Below, piece after piece: positions 22,784-35,207 of a DNA stretch of 64,000 nt. The notes below the pieces were generated by a model. It was not told where the DNA came from. It ran no database searches and was given only the letters and a program-made list of their open reading frames with translations. Each line of letters opens with the position of its first letter. Position 1 is the first letter of the stretch. The position numbers and the translations under genes were made by a program. This DNA comes from Flectonema sp. DT1601. Lineage: Eukaryota > Euglenozoa > Diplonemea > Diplonemida > Diplonemidae. The DNA is taken from positions 715,452-779,451 of the forward strand of contig OZ025834.1 of the NCBI GenBank assembly GCA_964019425.1. The letters run 5' to 3'.

Positions 22784-24711
22784 GGAAGACCTCAAAAGAA
22801 GTATCAATTCACCCCTAAGTTATTCCGTGGTCTGGATAAGAATAATCACAAGATAGTCAGATTATAGCAAAAAGACAAGTTTACATAAGGGGATAGTTGT
22901 ACTGTAGTCTATTCTATGGTTCATTTCTTGTTTTTATTTCCCGTCGCCTCCCCAAAGGGTGCTATTTCTGAACCAATCCAAGCATTTTATTTTATATACG
23001 GACAGAGACAGCAGGTTGCAAAGTTACGAAGGGGCAGTCGCAGTGGGCAGTAGTAGCAATCTTCGTTTTTCTTGCTGTTGACTGCGTTACAACTTTCCTT
23101 GTTATTTTTTGTCTTTGCGTGTAGTGAAGTAAGTGCACTTACCTATTTCCCAATGCTTGCTCGCTTCGGACACCTTTTCTTTCATTTTCAGTTATCATTG
23201 CATACTACCCAACCATTACGGGACAGTCCCGTCACCTTACATTGAGGGTTTTAAACTAAATTGGTTCATTTCAGACAAGTTTTGATTTACTCATAAGTTA
23301 TGAACGACTGGCCGATGTGATCAACTATGTTCACGAACTCCAGCGGTATTTTGCAATCGTGTACTGCTACCGCTGGCAGTTTAGGACCAGTTCTTTTAGT
23401 TTTCCATTCAGTGTGTAAGGCGTTGAGAAGTATCAATTTGCCCCTCTCACTCACAAGTGTTATAAGATCTGGTTCACGTGCAACAATTGCTGTGAGACAT
23501 CTCATTCTCCCTTCTTAATCTAAATACATACGAAAAGGTAAGTGCGAAACAACACTAAAACCTGTTTTGATGTATTCCTTCAATAAGAAAGAAGATAAAG
23601 TAAGTTGTCACGGACATGATAACAGGCGTGGCGTTATTGGAAGCAGTGGTGATAGCATGGTTTTACGTATTTTCTTTTTTTTTTTCCCCCTTTCTCTTGT
23701 ATTATTCCTTTTCGTTAGGCTTCTCTTGTTTAATAGTTTGACGACTATCCTTCTGTAGGTGTAAGCTATTCGCCTACTCGTTACTGATGCGTATTCAGTG
23801 CGATAATATTCTAAAGTTTTTGGTTTGTTACCATAAGGCGTATTGTTTTTTATTTATCTTTTATTTTGTTCATAATTACTGCTTTTCTTTATTTATGTTT
23901 TGGTGATGCATTTCATGTTTTCTTCAATTCAGATGGTACCCTGACGCAGTACTCTACGTATGTAGTGCTCTCGTATATTTTTAAATAATTATAATTTATT
24001 ACTTTTTTTTTTTTTCCTCTGTTTTTTTTTTTTTAATTAGCTTCACAGTTCACTTAAAGAAAAAAACTATTTTTGTGGAACTAGGAGTTTTGCCAACAGA
24101 AAATAAAAAAGAAGAAGAAGAGGGGGAAATGAAAATAAGTTGTATAATGATGATTTTTCTTTTGTGAGCTTTGTAGTTATGTTAACTTGGCAAAGGCAAG
24201 CCGGCCGTTGCATGCTGCAGTAGTGTTGTTGAAGAATTTATTATTAAGTCACGAGGCTTTCATTTAGTGTTAGACTTCGTTGTTGGCGTTTGTTGTGCGG
24301 TTCGTCTTTTTGGAGATTCTCCGACTCAACAGTTTCTTTAGTCAATTTTCTTTTGTTCACTCTTTTACCTGCCTGAGAGCTTCGACTTCGATGATTAAAT
24401 TAGTAGCTGTTCTTTGACAATAATAATTTCCCTCATAGGAGGAGAAGGTGGTTTTCTATCTTCCCTGCTTGTAATATATTATTTGGGAAGGGATTTAGTT
24501 ATTTTATGGAGAGACGAACGGTTGTGGAAAACACAAATCCTGTGGAAGTTTTTAATGTTTCCAAACTCTTTGTTTTTTAGTAAAAGAAAAAATGGAATAC
24601 GACACACGCATACTATTGAGGGAAAGCGTTGGTTAATTATTTATTTTGATTTTTTCGTTTTAGTTCTGACCGGAAAAACACCTCCCTGCCAAGCAGTTAA
24701 ACCATCCCAGT

Positions 24712-24850
24712 GAAACCTAATGTTACTTCAAAAGACTAAGTTAAGCATCACCATAGTTCACTGTATCCGTAACAGATGTTAAATTATCGTTATGTTTATA
24801 TGATACAATACAGTTTGTATTTTACGAAATCAAACATTCAACCCCCCCCC
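24712..24850 (+). repeat. Dispersed repeat, copy B
   Basis: Second copy of the repeat at 22662-22783, about 2.05 kb away and in direct orientation. It is slightly longer because of a short insertion near 24778-24790 and a C-run at its end. No coding content is seen. Confidence 0.7.
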
Positions 24851-25760
24851 AGTGATATTCTTTTTGATCTTGGGATCCCCGAACCGTTGGATGAAATATT
24901 TTATTTGGATCAGTTTGTTTGTTTTTTTCGTTCTTAATTGTTGCTACTCAGGAAGGACAAATCTGGAATCCCACCATTCAAGTATTGCAGACATAAGTAC
25001 GTACATGGATTTAGTTCATGTTTTCTTTCACACTTTAGTCTTCGATTTTACCTCAGAGACTGATGATGTTTTTTTCAGTTGTCCTGTGGTTGGTGCTGTT
25101 TCTGTTTCTCAGATAAAGCCTAATTGATAAAAAAAACAACAACAAATTAACAAACACTCTTTGGAAGTATTTATGATTAATAAATACAAACACCGTGATG
25201 AGAATAGTAAACCAGTCAGGGTAATCAATATTTCGGTTTTATCACCAATTTCGTATCAATTGTTGCATAAAAGTACGTCCTGCAACTAATTTTTTTTATT
25301 TTACAAAAAAGGAGAGACGAGGTACAGGTTAAAGAATACTCCTACCTAGAATTTATAACGAGGAGTATTTGGTTGAGAACATACATTCGAATTCCAAGGA
25401 ATGAAAGAAGGGGGGGAACTTTGATACGGGGGGGAGGGGAAAAAAATAAATAAAATTGTCGTTAAAACTGTTTAATGTTTCTTTTTTTCCGAATACTTTC
25501 AAAGACTCGATGATGTTCAAATAATTTAACCATTCATCCTCGTGGAGGTATTTGAGATTAATCATCTCACAAAATAGCACCCAACTACCCACCTTAGTGA
25601 GTCATGTCAATTACGAGAGTTATGTTTATTACAAAAAATTATCATTTTATTTTTATTTCTTTAGTACCAGTCCAGTTAGAATCACAATTCATGTCATCGA
25701 CGTCCTGACTTTGGTTGCTCACTTTATGTTTGATTTCCCCAGTTACCGGATGTTTATAAA

Positions 25761-28700
25761 ATGGTCGATAGACAGCTGAACTTCAGCTGTGCATCCCGTG
25801 ATACTTTTATTGATGATATAAAAAGTGTTTTTACTGATGACGGGATGCAGCTGCTGAGAGATGCCTGCGGGCTGCTTGACAGCTGCGGAAGATACGGGGG
25901 AATTGAACTTGGCACAGAATCGCATGATATTGAAGTAGAAGCGTGTGGGAGAGAGTTGTTGAGAATGCAACCAGAGCTACTTGAAGCGGAATGTATTTAT
26001 AAAATATTGGACGTCTTGAACATGTTAATGCACCGCCCTCACCAATCCTTGCAAGCGGGTTGTACACCAACCCAACAACTGGTATCACTTCTTCTTATGA
26101 TCGCTTCCTTGAATTCCCATTCTCAACGTTCCTTACTAATCGATGAGGCACTCGATTCTGAACTCACTTGGCAGCTGGTGAAAGACTTTCACTTTAAATG
26201 TATTTCAGAGCAGGCTTCAGCAGTCGGTATTTGTGATCGGAATATTCAAAGAAGGTTTTTCTTTCGTTGGAGGGCCAGAAGAAGGTCTGAAACAGCAACG
26301 ACAAGTATCTCCATACTGTCGAGTTCTGTTGCAAGCAAACAAAATGCTTCATTGCAGTCCAGAGCAACCGCTGGTAGAAAGGCAAAACATTCGACTTCGA
26401 TTCTACCGCAGTCGCAGTTGTCACCATTTGGTATGACTCGAGCACTGCAGGCTGCACATTCTCCTCCTCGTTCTCAAAATGATGATTCGATGTCACACTC
26501 TGGTCTGACTCCGTCAATCAGAATTCTCGATGAGTTGTCAGCAGCAACACTCAACACTGCAGTCGCAGAAAGTAATTCACATAAAGATCCTTCTTCGGAA
26601 AATCGATCGAAATTATCGCACCTCAGTCAGGTACTCGAAGGGATTTCTTCTCCTTCTCTTGCTAGAAATGCGCAGTTCTGTGAGGGGATTGCCCGCAGTG
26701 TTCAGAAGACAGGTCACTATGACCCACGGCAACAACCTGGTGTTCGCTCTCCCGTTATCGCAACTAACGCTTCAGCGGAGAGTTATCTCGACGGCAATCC
26801 CTCAATTCGATCAACGCATCAGCAAATCATCGCAAGCAGCAGTCAGATGATGGCTGATTCTAACAGCCGATTGGACCTACTCTTAGAAGGTGTCAAAGAT
26901 GCTGCCGCAAAAGCAGCTGGGAGGCTTGAGACGTCGCAAAATTCCAAACAAACGAGATCCTCTCCTGACGGAGAGTATACTCCCTCAGGTAAAGAGATTG
27001 AAGTAAGTGAATGTCAGGCAAGTGATGCAAGCACACTGCGTCAGACGAATCGCAGTGAGAACGTTAGCAGATCGCAGCAAATGATGAGTCTTGACCTGTT
27101 GGGTGATATAAAAGATCTTCTTCGACAATCAGATCGGCCAACAAGTTCGGTTCCTGCCCCGTCATCCAAGAGGGTTGTATTTGCTACTGAGGAGAGTAAT
27201 CAAACTGACAGGCACTCTGAGTTTAACAACAGCTGGGAACATCAAACACGTCTTCACACAAATACCTATACTCCTGTTCTAAATCAAACTGCCGATTACA
27301 TCTCCCGACCTAACAGTCACGACAAGTCAGTTCGTGGCATTTCCAGGGCGGTTTACGAACCCATTCTAAACCAATCTGCTGATACGTCTGGTCTCCAGCA
27401 CAGATCCGTAATATCGGATGTCAACCCTACCGACGCACGACTTCGTGCTTTACGAGCGACAACAGAGTTTCAAATAACGCAGCCGAAAAGGAAACTAAAT
27501 AATTATTTTAAAAGATGGCGAAAGACTTTCGCAAGCAGAAGACAAGCCGTGGACAACATCAAAGAGAAGATCAACAAGCGACTGGAATCAAAATATTTTA
27601 TGAAGTGGGCGGAGGCTGCAGAAGATGAACAACAGTTGCGAGAGCGCTACGAAGCGAATTTGAAGCTTCGCCTTCTTAATTTGTGGAGGCGTCGGGCGTT
27701 GGAAAACCAAACAGCCGATGCCTTCTATGAACACACGCTCAGGTTGACTCACATTAATATTTGGAGGAAGTTACTTTATCAGAAAGTATCTCTCAGGAAG
27801 TACGACTACCGCAGAAGTGTTTGTCATCTTCGATTGTATTTCATGAAATGGAAACTCATCTCATTTCTTGTTGTTAAAAATCATCACATCCGAAAAGACG
27901 TATTCAACTGTTGGAGAACAAAATCAAAAGTTCAGCAAATCGAAAGGAACAACAGTGTCAGGCCGACATGGGAAGCCTGGAAGGTTAAATATTTTCAACG
28001 GCGGACAACTGATCGGTCAAAGAGAGTAATATTTGACTACTGGAGAGCTGATACTTTTCGGAATCGAACAGTCGTTGCCAACGCCTGGGTGGATTGGAGA
28101 GACGCACTGGAGACTCAAAACTATCTCCGCGAGTTGAATGACACCGCGATTAGCATCGACACCACTTCAACACTAAAGAAGATGATGTTGTTGTGGAGTA
28201 GAAGGTATCGACAGGAAAAGAAGATGAGATTGCTAGTTGAAGCAATTCAAAATAAAAAGAAATTAATTCTCCGCAAGCAACTATTCTACCGCTGGCACTA
28301 CCGCGCCTGGGACTCCGCCGTGAGTACCGAAGTACAGCAGCAGTATAATCGAAAGTTAGTTAAAAAGATCTTCGTCGTACTACAACAGGAACTACTTACA
28401 CCAAAGTACCTTCGATCAGCAGAGTCCAGCTACCAACACCTTTGTAAGCTCAGAGTGTTTGCTCATTGGAGGAGAATGTGTATTTTAAATAAAATGTGTG
28501 ATGACAATTCAATTTACTTCCAACAATCTACTCTCCGCGCCGGATTCGAAAGTTGGAAAGTAATGCTAAACAGAAAACTCATGATGCGGGTAGCAGACTC
28601 CATGCTGTGGCGAAGAAATGATCGAAAACTGAAAAACAGTTTCTCTCTTTGGCGTCAGAAGGCCTATCGCGTGAACCAATTAAGTGAAACAGTTTCAGCA

Positions 28701-28937
28701 GCGCAGTACAATTACAACTTACAGCTGCGTTGCTTTCTCAAGTGGTCGGACAAATTTAGATATTTTTATCGAATTCGGGAATCGGAGGATCAAATTGCGA
28801 CCACTCAAAGCCGTCATCTGATTCGACGTTTCTGGAAGTTGTGGAGAACCAAATACCTTCTGGAGCAACGAACTCCTTCCTCGAAGAAGAAACATCAGAG
28901 CCATTCAGTTCCTAGTTTTTGGGGAGCCGCCAGGTAG
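25761..28937 (+). CDS. SFI1: Sfi1-type centrin-binding repeat protein
   Basis: A single 1058-aa exon. The first 120 residues are globular, residues about 180-570 are Ser/Gln-rich and likely disordered, and about 570-1040 hold a long series of Sfi1 units with a Trp every 20-35 residues followed by basic residues: YFKRWRKTF, FMKWAEAAE, LNLWRRRA, INIWRKLLYQK, YFMKWKLI, VFNCWRTK, TWEAWKVKY, IFDYWRAD and others. Such helices bind centrin and build the half-bridge, centriole or basal-body linkers. An additional lone unit appears near residue 165 (FFFRWRARRR). The symbol reflects the repeat family and not proven orthology. The AG at 25741-25742 after a CCCC tract lies 18 nt before the ATG. Confidence 0.85.
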   Translation: MVDRQLNFSCASRDTFIDDIKSVFTDDGMQLLRDACGLLDSCGRYGGIELGTESHDIEVEACGRELLRMQPELLEAECIYKILDVLNMLMHRPHQSLQAGCTPTQQLVSLLLMIASLNSHSQRSLLIDEALDSELTWQLVKDFHFKCISEQASAVGICDRNIQRRFFFRWRARRRSETATTSISILSSSVASKQNASLQSRATAGRKAKHSTSILPQSQLSPFGMTRALQAAHSPPRSQNDDSMSHSGLTPSIRILDELSAATLNTAVAESNSHKDPSSENRSKLSHLSQVLEGISSPSLARNAQFCEGIARSVQKTGHYDPRQQPGVRSPVIATNASAESYLDGNPSIRSTHQQIIASSSQMMADSNSRLDLLLEGVKDAAAKAAGRLETSQNSKQTRSSPDGEYTPSGKEIEVSECQASDASTLRQTNRSENVSRSQQMMSLDLLGDIKDLLRQSDRPTSSVPAPSSKRVVFATEESNQTDRHSEFNNSWEHQTRLHTNTYTPVLNQTADYISRPNSHDKSVRGISRAVYEPILNQSADTSGLQHRSVISDVNPTDARLRALRATTEFQITQPKRKLNNYFKRWRKTFASRRQAVDNIKEKINKRLESKYFMKWAEAAEDEQQLRERYEANLKLRLLNLWRRRALENQTADAFYEHTLRLTHINIWRKLLYQKVSLRKYDYRRSVCHLRLYFMKWKLISFLVVKNHHIRKDVFNCWRTKSKVQQIERNNSVRPTWEAWKVKYFQRRTTDRSKRVIFDYWRADTFRNRTVVANAWVDWRDALETQNYLRELNDTAISIDTTSTLKKMMLLWSRRYRQEKKMRLLVEAIQNKKKLILRKQLFYRWHYRAWDSAVSTEVQQQYNRKLVKKIFVVLQQELLTPKYLRSAESSYQHLCKLRVFAHWRRMCILNKMCDDNSIYFQQSTLRAGFESWKVMLNRKLMMRVADSMLWRRNDRKLKNSFSLWRQKAYRVNQLSETVSAAQYNYNLQLRCFLKWSDKFRYFYRIRESEDQIATTQSRHLIRRFWKLWRTKYLLEQRTPSSKKKHQSHSVPSFWGAAR

Positions 28938-29209
28938 TTTTTATTTAATTGTATTGATCTTCTTTTGTTGTGTTTCATTAGATTTGTTAGTCAGCAAGTT
29001 GTAACCAGTTAAAGAACCAGCCAACCATTCGGTTGATCTCTCAGAAGTGTTGTTGTTAAATTGATTCTAATTCTCACTTCTCACTGCAGGGTACTCAGTT
29101 TGGATTCTTTAAGTCGGAGGGCGGGATTTAGTGAAAACTTTTAGTGTAGGTAACTAATTGGTAGAAGTGGTACAACAAAGATTAATTTTAATTACTCAGC
29201 GGCTATAAG

Positions 29210-29501
29210 ATGTCTGCCGCTGCTGTCCCAAGCGAGCGAGAGGTGAAGGAATTCATAACAACGATGAAGAAACAGATGGGCCCCAACAAGAGAATGATGA
29301 CATTTGATAAGAGTAAAACAAATCCTCATATTATGAACATGTCCGTAGGAAGGGGAAACGAACTTACTGTCGGATGGACATCAGTTCCTGGTGAGTGGTC
29401 TTCGGTATGTCCTGTTCGATATTTATAAACAGAATACTTATTGTCTAACAAAGTACATGACTTGTGAATTATAAAACAAAACAGATTCCCCGCCCAGGTA
29501 A
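29210..29501 (+). CDS. Small two-exon protein of unknown function
   Basis: Exon 29210-29390 ends in a clean GTGAGT donor. The nearest acceptor ACAG (29481-29484) joins in phase to a 17-nt exon ending in TAA at 29499-29501, giving a 65-aa protein. It is basic at first (EREVKEFITTMKKQMG), with a Met/Asn-rich middle and a short segment ending VGWTSVPDSPPR. No domain is recognised. The second exon could instead end earlier (AG|GTAATC) and continue into later exons, so the C terminus is uncertain. The AG at 29198-29199 lies 10 nt before the ATG. Another gene starts about 380 nt downstream. Confidence 0.5.
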
Positions 29502-29879
29502 TCCGAAATCACTTCACAAACCTGGTAGTCGGATTCACACTGATTCATTAGATAGAACTTTCTCAAAGGGAACGTAGTGTGATAGCAATCAGTTGCGGAC
29601 TTAGATCTAATTCCACTACCACGGATGACGTCCATCTGTCTGGTAAACTTAACTATGCTGAGGTCATGGTTCCCGTGATACTTATTGTCTCACTGTAGAC
29701 AGCAATAACTTTTATATTACACTGCAATCCTTACACCGGATCCGGATTGCTTTTGTTAACATTTTTGATTTCGCTGAAGTTGATATCAACTTTAACAGTC
29801 TGGAATGGGACAAGCGATGGTTAGATTATTCTGTCAATTATTTTGCATCATAAAAGTACTATTTTACAGGTCTTGCATC

Positions 29880-32800
29880 ATGCCCGCCAAGAAAGGCGGC
29901 GAAGAATGGAAAGCTGGAGAAAAAGTAGAGGCTGATTTCAACGGGGAATGGTTTCCAGCTACGATATCAAAGATAATGACGAGAGGGAAGATTCAAGTTG
30001 ACTGGGGAGACTCTTTATCAACTTTGACAAAGACTGAAATCAGAAGACTTCCTGGCGACAAGAAGAAAAACAAAGACGAGTTGTTTCAAGTTAGCGATGA
30101 TGAAAGCAACAAGTCAGAAGCATCTGATGATGGAAAGAAGAAGAAGTCGTCAAGTAAGCAGAAAGCATCTTCTAAGAAATCAAAACAATCTGATTCCGAT
30201 TCCTCTTCTGATGATGACGATGATAAAAAGAAGAATGCTAAGAAGAAGCCGTCGTCGAAAAAGGCGGCTGCTAAGAAGTCTGCAGCCAAAAAGGCTTCTA
30301 AAGAATCTGACTCCGACTCGTCTGATGACGACAAGAAGAAGAAACCCTCATCAAAGAAGTCGGCAAAAAAAGATGACAAAACGAAGGTCAAGAGAACAGA
30401 CTCGGGTACTGACGAACAAAAGAAAAGACCAAAACCTGATTCAAAGAAATCGAGATCAAAGAGTAAGAAGGATGTCGAATCAGATGAAGAAATCGACAGC
30501 GAGACGATTCTCGAAGCACTCTCACAAATGGAATCTTTGCTAATCAAATCTAAAGATGTTGACCCCTCTACTGCGAAGGGTAAGATCGCAGTAGCTCAAC
30601 TCAAGGCTTTGTCTGAAACGTCTTCAGAAATCCCAAAATTTAAGAAATCATTCACTCCACTTCTTCGGGAGGTTCGCAAACAAATTCGAGAGACTAAGAG
30701 CGAAACCGACAAGAAGAGTGCCAAGAAGTCAGCGAAGAAAGACAAGACAAAGCGAGAAGATGGTACTGACTCTGAAGGGGAAGCTAAGAGAGTAAAGAAA
30801 CCAAAAGTAGAGAAGGGTCCGAAGCCGAGAAAGCCATTATCAGTACAGGGAATGCACGGAGCATCTATCAGAAAGAAACTTACAAAGGAACATCCTGACA
30901 AAACCCCATCAGAAATTAATGATCTCATCTCTGAAGCCTGGAAAGACATTGCTGATGATGACAAGTCAGCTCTGGAAGCAAAGCACGAAGAGGCCACAGA
31001 GAAATGGGATAAGGCAGTTGAAGAATGGGAAAAGAGCGACTCTAAGAAGGATAAGAAGGATGACAAGAAACAAAAAGATAGTAAAAAGGAAAAGGGAAAG
31101 ACAGATGTAAAACCAAAAGCTACCAAGCCACAGAGAAGTCTGCCCCTGTCGTCAACAGCTACTTCCTGGTTTGCTATTGCTAACTACACAGTTGACGTGG
31201 AAGCAGCTATTCGAGGCGGGTTGTCGAGCAGAAAGTCCGCAACAGCGTTAGTTGCTCGAGGTAAGGATATTGCCAAAGTTTTCGATACTTTTTATCGGCT
31301 CGACTTTTCAGATAAAGACCTCAGTCTTTATGACATCCACAAAGAGTGTGTTGATAAGTTGAGACAGCTTCAGGGTAAGACAGATATCGATCACATGCAT
31401 ATTTCTATTCTCATCGATGAACCTCCGACTTTTAAAAAATCAGCTCAACAACTATACAAACAAACGATTCTTTCTGACATCACAAAGAAGGACCCGAAGA
31501 TGTCAGCAAAAGATATCAACGCCGCTGTGACACAGCGTTGGAGTAAACTTTCAAAAGAAACTCTCAAAGAGTGGCGCCAAACGCAAAAGGAAGCGAAGGA
31601 ATCGTTTATTAGTAATTATATATCCAAAGAGAGGTACAGGTTTGTAATATCAAAAGAACAGGTTGAGAAGTTGGACGAAGCGCTTTCAAAACTTGAAAAC
31701 AACGACGAGGTTCCAGAAGTAGTGTCGGAGATCTTTAAGTCTCCACAAGATCTGAAAGTCGTTATGGACATCCCGTCAGATCGATCAGACCAAAATGAAG
31801 AAATCAAAACTCATGTGGGTGAGTCTGCTGAAGAAATTTTGAAGTTTGCGAGGGAAGTGTTGGCATTTTCGAAGTTCAAAACCAGAAACGTGTTGTCAGT
31901 TGAAGAACGTAAAAGCTTGAAGAAGCAACACGTTGATGCCCTCGACAACAGCCGCGATTATCTTATAAAACTGAGGAACAAATTATTTACTCAATTCTGT
32001 GAAAAACCAACTCCAGAAATGGGAGAAGTCGTAAAGCAATGCACAAAGAAAATCCAACCATCTCTTGGAGAGAGATTAATGGATTCTTTCAACTCATCAG
32101 AATTTGAATTAAACGGATGGAACGTTTTGTTATTCGAAATCAGAGACATCGTCGACGAGCTCGATTTGGAACAAAGACAAGCCCGTCGTCCTTTGAAACA
32201 ATTTTCTTTCGGATCTTCCAAAGTAGACCTCGCCCCTGTTGGTAAAGTACTTCCTCATGAGTCTACTGTCAGCCTTGATCCACTTCCAAACCCAACTGCT
32301 CTACGATCATCTATTCCTCACCACTTGTTTGGTGATGCTGTTCATTGTTGGTTAAATCTTCATGTGTTCGCACAGGCATTTCGGTATGTTTTCTTATTTT
32401 CGGCAAGTGGCAGAGCTTTTGTAGAACTTTTTAAAATAATTTAATGAAATAAAACAATCAGCCTGACACGCTTCCCGCTCCACCAGTTCATCGAAGCCAT
32501 CACGACAGCTGCAGAAACTAAGTTACTAAAAGCCATTTACTGCCAACTCCTCGGATGCATCAACGACTGCGACGGTGAATCGAAGCAGTGGCCTGCTGAC
32601 GTGGCTGCGCTTCTCGCCAAGGTTTGCTATTTAATTTCTTTAATAAATTAAAGTTGTCGTTAATAGACTAATATTTTAATCTCAATTAGGACACCGAATT
32701 GGATGAACACGATTCCGACACTGAAAGTGATGAAGATGACGAGTCGTCAGAGGCAGATGAAGACAGCTCTAATGAGAGTGAAAGTAGCAGCAGTGACAGC

Positions 32801-34402
32801 GATTCGGATTCCGTGTCTGAGTCAGCGTCAGCGTCTGTGTCTGTTTCTGCATCGGATTCCTCATCAGCAGCCACATCCGGTAGCAATTCTGACTCCGATG
32901 CCTCTGGCAGCGACTCCGACGGTTCTTCCAACTCCGACTCCACGGGATCGTCTTCAGTTTCATCATCGAGCTCTCCAAAGAAGAAACTCACCGAAAGACA
33001 GAAGGCCAGCGCCAAGAAGCAGCTCCAGCTTTCAAAAGAAGCTAAAGAGAAGGCAAAGGAGGACAAGAAACGTGAGAAAATTGAAGCAGCTGCTCGCAAG
33101 AAGAAGGCAGCAGAAAGGAAGGCTACAATGAAGAAGAAAAGGGCTGAGGAGAAGAAGGAGCGGGCAGAGGAAAGACAAAAGGAAAAGGAAGAGAGAGAGA
33201 AGGAGAAAGAAGAGAGCAAGCTCACTGATGAAGAGAAGGCCGTACTGAGAGAATCATTAGCAGAAGAAGAGTACGCGGCAGGTGACTATCTCAGTGAAGC
33301 AATCCGTCAGACTATCGACTCGACTAGAGAATCTGGAGACTCTTCCTGCAAGGACTGGGACCTCACAACTCGCATTATCCTACTCAGAGGTCTCTTGAGA
33401 AAAGCTTCCCACTCCAAACAAATTGCTGATGCCGTTCGTGGATCTCATAAGAAATTGGCCGCCATTAAAACTTCTCTAACCGCAAAGGAACAAGCTGCTA
33501 ACAAGCAACATCAAACAAGCCTCACTACATTAAGAGAATCAGGAACGAAGGAAGGAAAGGGATACGACGCACAAACAACAAGTCGCATCGAAGAGGTTGT
33601 TTCTGAGTACAAGTCGACTATCGAAACTCTTCGATTCGAGTCCTGGTTGGATTCCTCCAGCAATGACCCATGTTGTCGTCCACTTGGATCAGACAGACAG
33701 GGAAGATTATACTTCAAGTTCCCTACTGATCATCGATTGTATGTTTACACTCACCACGTTCCTCTAAAAAGACTTCAAGCAGCCTGTGGTGTTATAGAGG
33801 GCGCTGAACAAGACCAACACGTATTCAATATTGATGGTGATGTGGATATGGGAAACAGTCAGGAAGTTGACAACGATGAAGAGAAGAAGGAGGACGGAGA
33901 TGAAGAGAAGAAGGAAGACGGAGCTGAAGTGCCAACAGCTGACAACAAGGGGGATGATAAGTGTGCTGCTCCTAAACAGGAAAAGGAAACTTCGGAGGAG
34001 AAGAAGGATGAACCGGAAGTAGAAAGTAAAGAGCAGGTACCAATGAAAGTTGACAGCGACCCAAAACAAAATGGGGCCGACAAGGAAGAGGATGACGCAG
34101 AAGGTTCCGAATCGGATTCCAACTCTGATGCAGAGGTCGCGGATAGCATTCCTCACTGGATTGTAATGAATGGATCCTGGGGAACTTATCCTGTTAATAA
34201 AATTACTCCTCTGTTGTCCACTGAGACTAGTCAAGAGTATTCTCTGCAAGCTAAACTAACTGGGATGCAAAACTTCCTTCCGATGCAGCAAACTCACCGG
34301 GTGAAGCGCTACCCGGGTGCGATGGATATCCGCAGGTACACAAACAAGTACACAACTTACGGATTTAGTTACCTCCCTGATGAGGATAAAGTAGACCCTT
34401 GA
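29880..34402 (+). CDS. Chromatin-remodelling subunit: Tudor-like, two HMG boxes, DDT and WHIM regions (three exons)
   Basis: Exons 29880-32383, 32462-32621 and 32690-34402 join in phase to give 1458 aa. Residues about 9-57 resemble a Tudor/Agenet fold (GEKVEADFNGEWFPATI). A long Lys/Ser/Asp-rich stretch follows. About 316-384 form an HMG box (KPRKPLSVQGMHG, then EAWKDIADDDK), and about 516-576 a second, weaker one (RWSKLSKETLKEWRQ). About 815-885, split by intron 1, match a DDT domain (HHLFGDAVHCWLNLHVF, then FPLHQFIEAI). About 1218-1240 match a WHIM-type motif (PLGSDRQGRLYFKF). DDT plus WHIM is the signature of ISWI partners such as ACF1/BAZ1 and Itc1, which set nucleosome spacing in the nucleus. 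No bromodomain or PHD finger is seen. The last third has acidic Ser/Glu tracts. Confidence 0.82.
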
Positions 34403-35207
34403 GGATTTACTTATAGTATCTGACTGTTCACAAAGACTACTCGTATTTAATTTAACAACAATGTTTGATTAATCTTATGTCTCTTGCTATCTTTATGGTC
34501 ACTTCCTTGTTGACCTTTTTTTTTATTGTACTTTATTCTATTCATTATTTGGTCTTCTTCAACGCGACAAAAGAAACGAAAATAAATAAATGTTTTGACG
34601 GTTTCTTTAGTCCGTAGATTTGAAGGAACCACATCAACCAGTTTACTCAAGTAGTTTACTCAACCAGTTTACTCAAGTAGTTTACTTGGAAACATCTATC
34701 GTTGAAAGATTAGATAAGAAGAAAGAATTAAGAATATAATTATGTTAGATCTTTTTATAAATGTTGGCATCAAACTCTACTTCTACTGTCGGATGTGACA
34801 ATCAGAAGATGAATTACCTGTCAGTGAATTAATCGAAAGAAAGAAATTGAATTTTTTCCAAAAAAGTGTGTTTATTCAAACCTTCCGATATTTACTTTTG
34901 TGTGTTGTGGAACCAGCTGTTCAACTTCACTAGTTCTGTACTTCTCTTAACTTATTTGCGAGTACTCGCTCGCAGCACAGTAACTAGTAGTTGTAATTGT
35001 TGGTTTGGATTAAAGTGAATTCGAAAAAGAGAATAACAAAACAAATGAAAGAAAGAACTTCATTGAACAAAAAACGACGAGATTATGATGTGAATTCTTC
35101 AGCCCTTCTTTACTTAAACAGACAAGAAAAATGCAAAGTACTGAAAGCATGAACGGAGTTTAAATATATCCCATCCAGAATCGTATTTTACTGCAGCCTC
35201 CCCCCCA
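34403..35207. other. Intergenic region
   Basis: No gene is seen. It contains a 26-bp tandem duplication (34635-34686). TACTGCAG at 35189-35196, followed by a C-run, precedes the next start by 11 nt. Confidence 0.5.
34635..34686 (+). repeat. 26-bp direct tandem repeat, two copies
   Basis: The unit begins CAACCAGTTTACTCAAGTAG. Copies 34635-34660 and 34661-34686 are essentially identical. It lies in the intergenic region about 230 nt after the chromatin gene. Confidence 0.7.

Larger units (their letters stand above)
21758..25760. other. 4 kb gene-poor stretch
   Basis: No convincing gene is seen. The stretch has long T/A runs (for example 22464-22486), a short (AAT)n run near 22520-22541, and a dispersed repeat present twice (listed separately). 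A 72-codon frame on the minus strand (23287-23505) has gene-like codons but no recognisable domain and no supporting context. The AG at 25741-25742, preceded by TTTGATTTCCCC, is placed to serve the Sfi1 gene. Confidence 0.55.

Noticed and set aside
23287-23505. 72-codon minus-strand frame with gene-like codons
   Set aside because: It has no domain and no splice or neighbour support, and it lies on the strand opposite to all genes. A stop lies just upstream, so it would have to be a complete tiny gene. Kept only as a note.
30086-30547. Long minus-strand frames opposite the chromatin gene
   Set aside because: They are shadows of the Lys/Ser/Asp-rich coding sequence on the plus strand.
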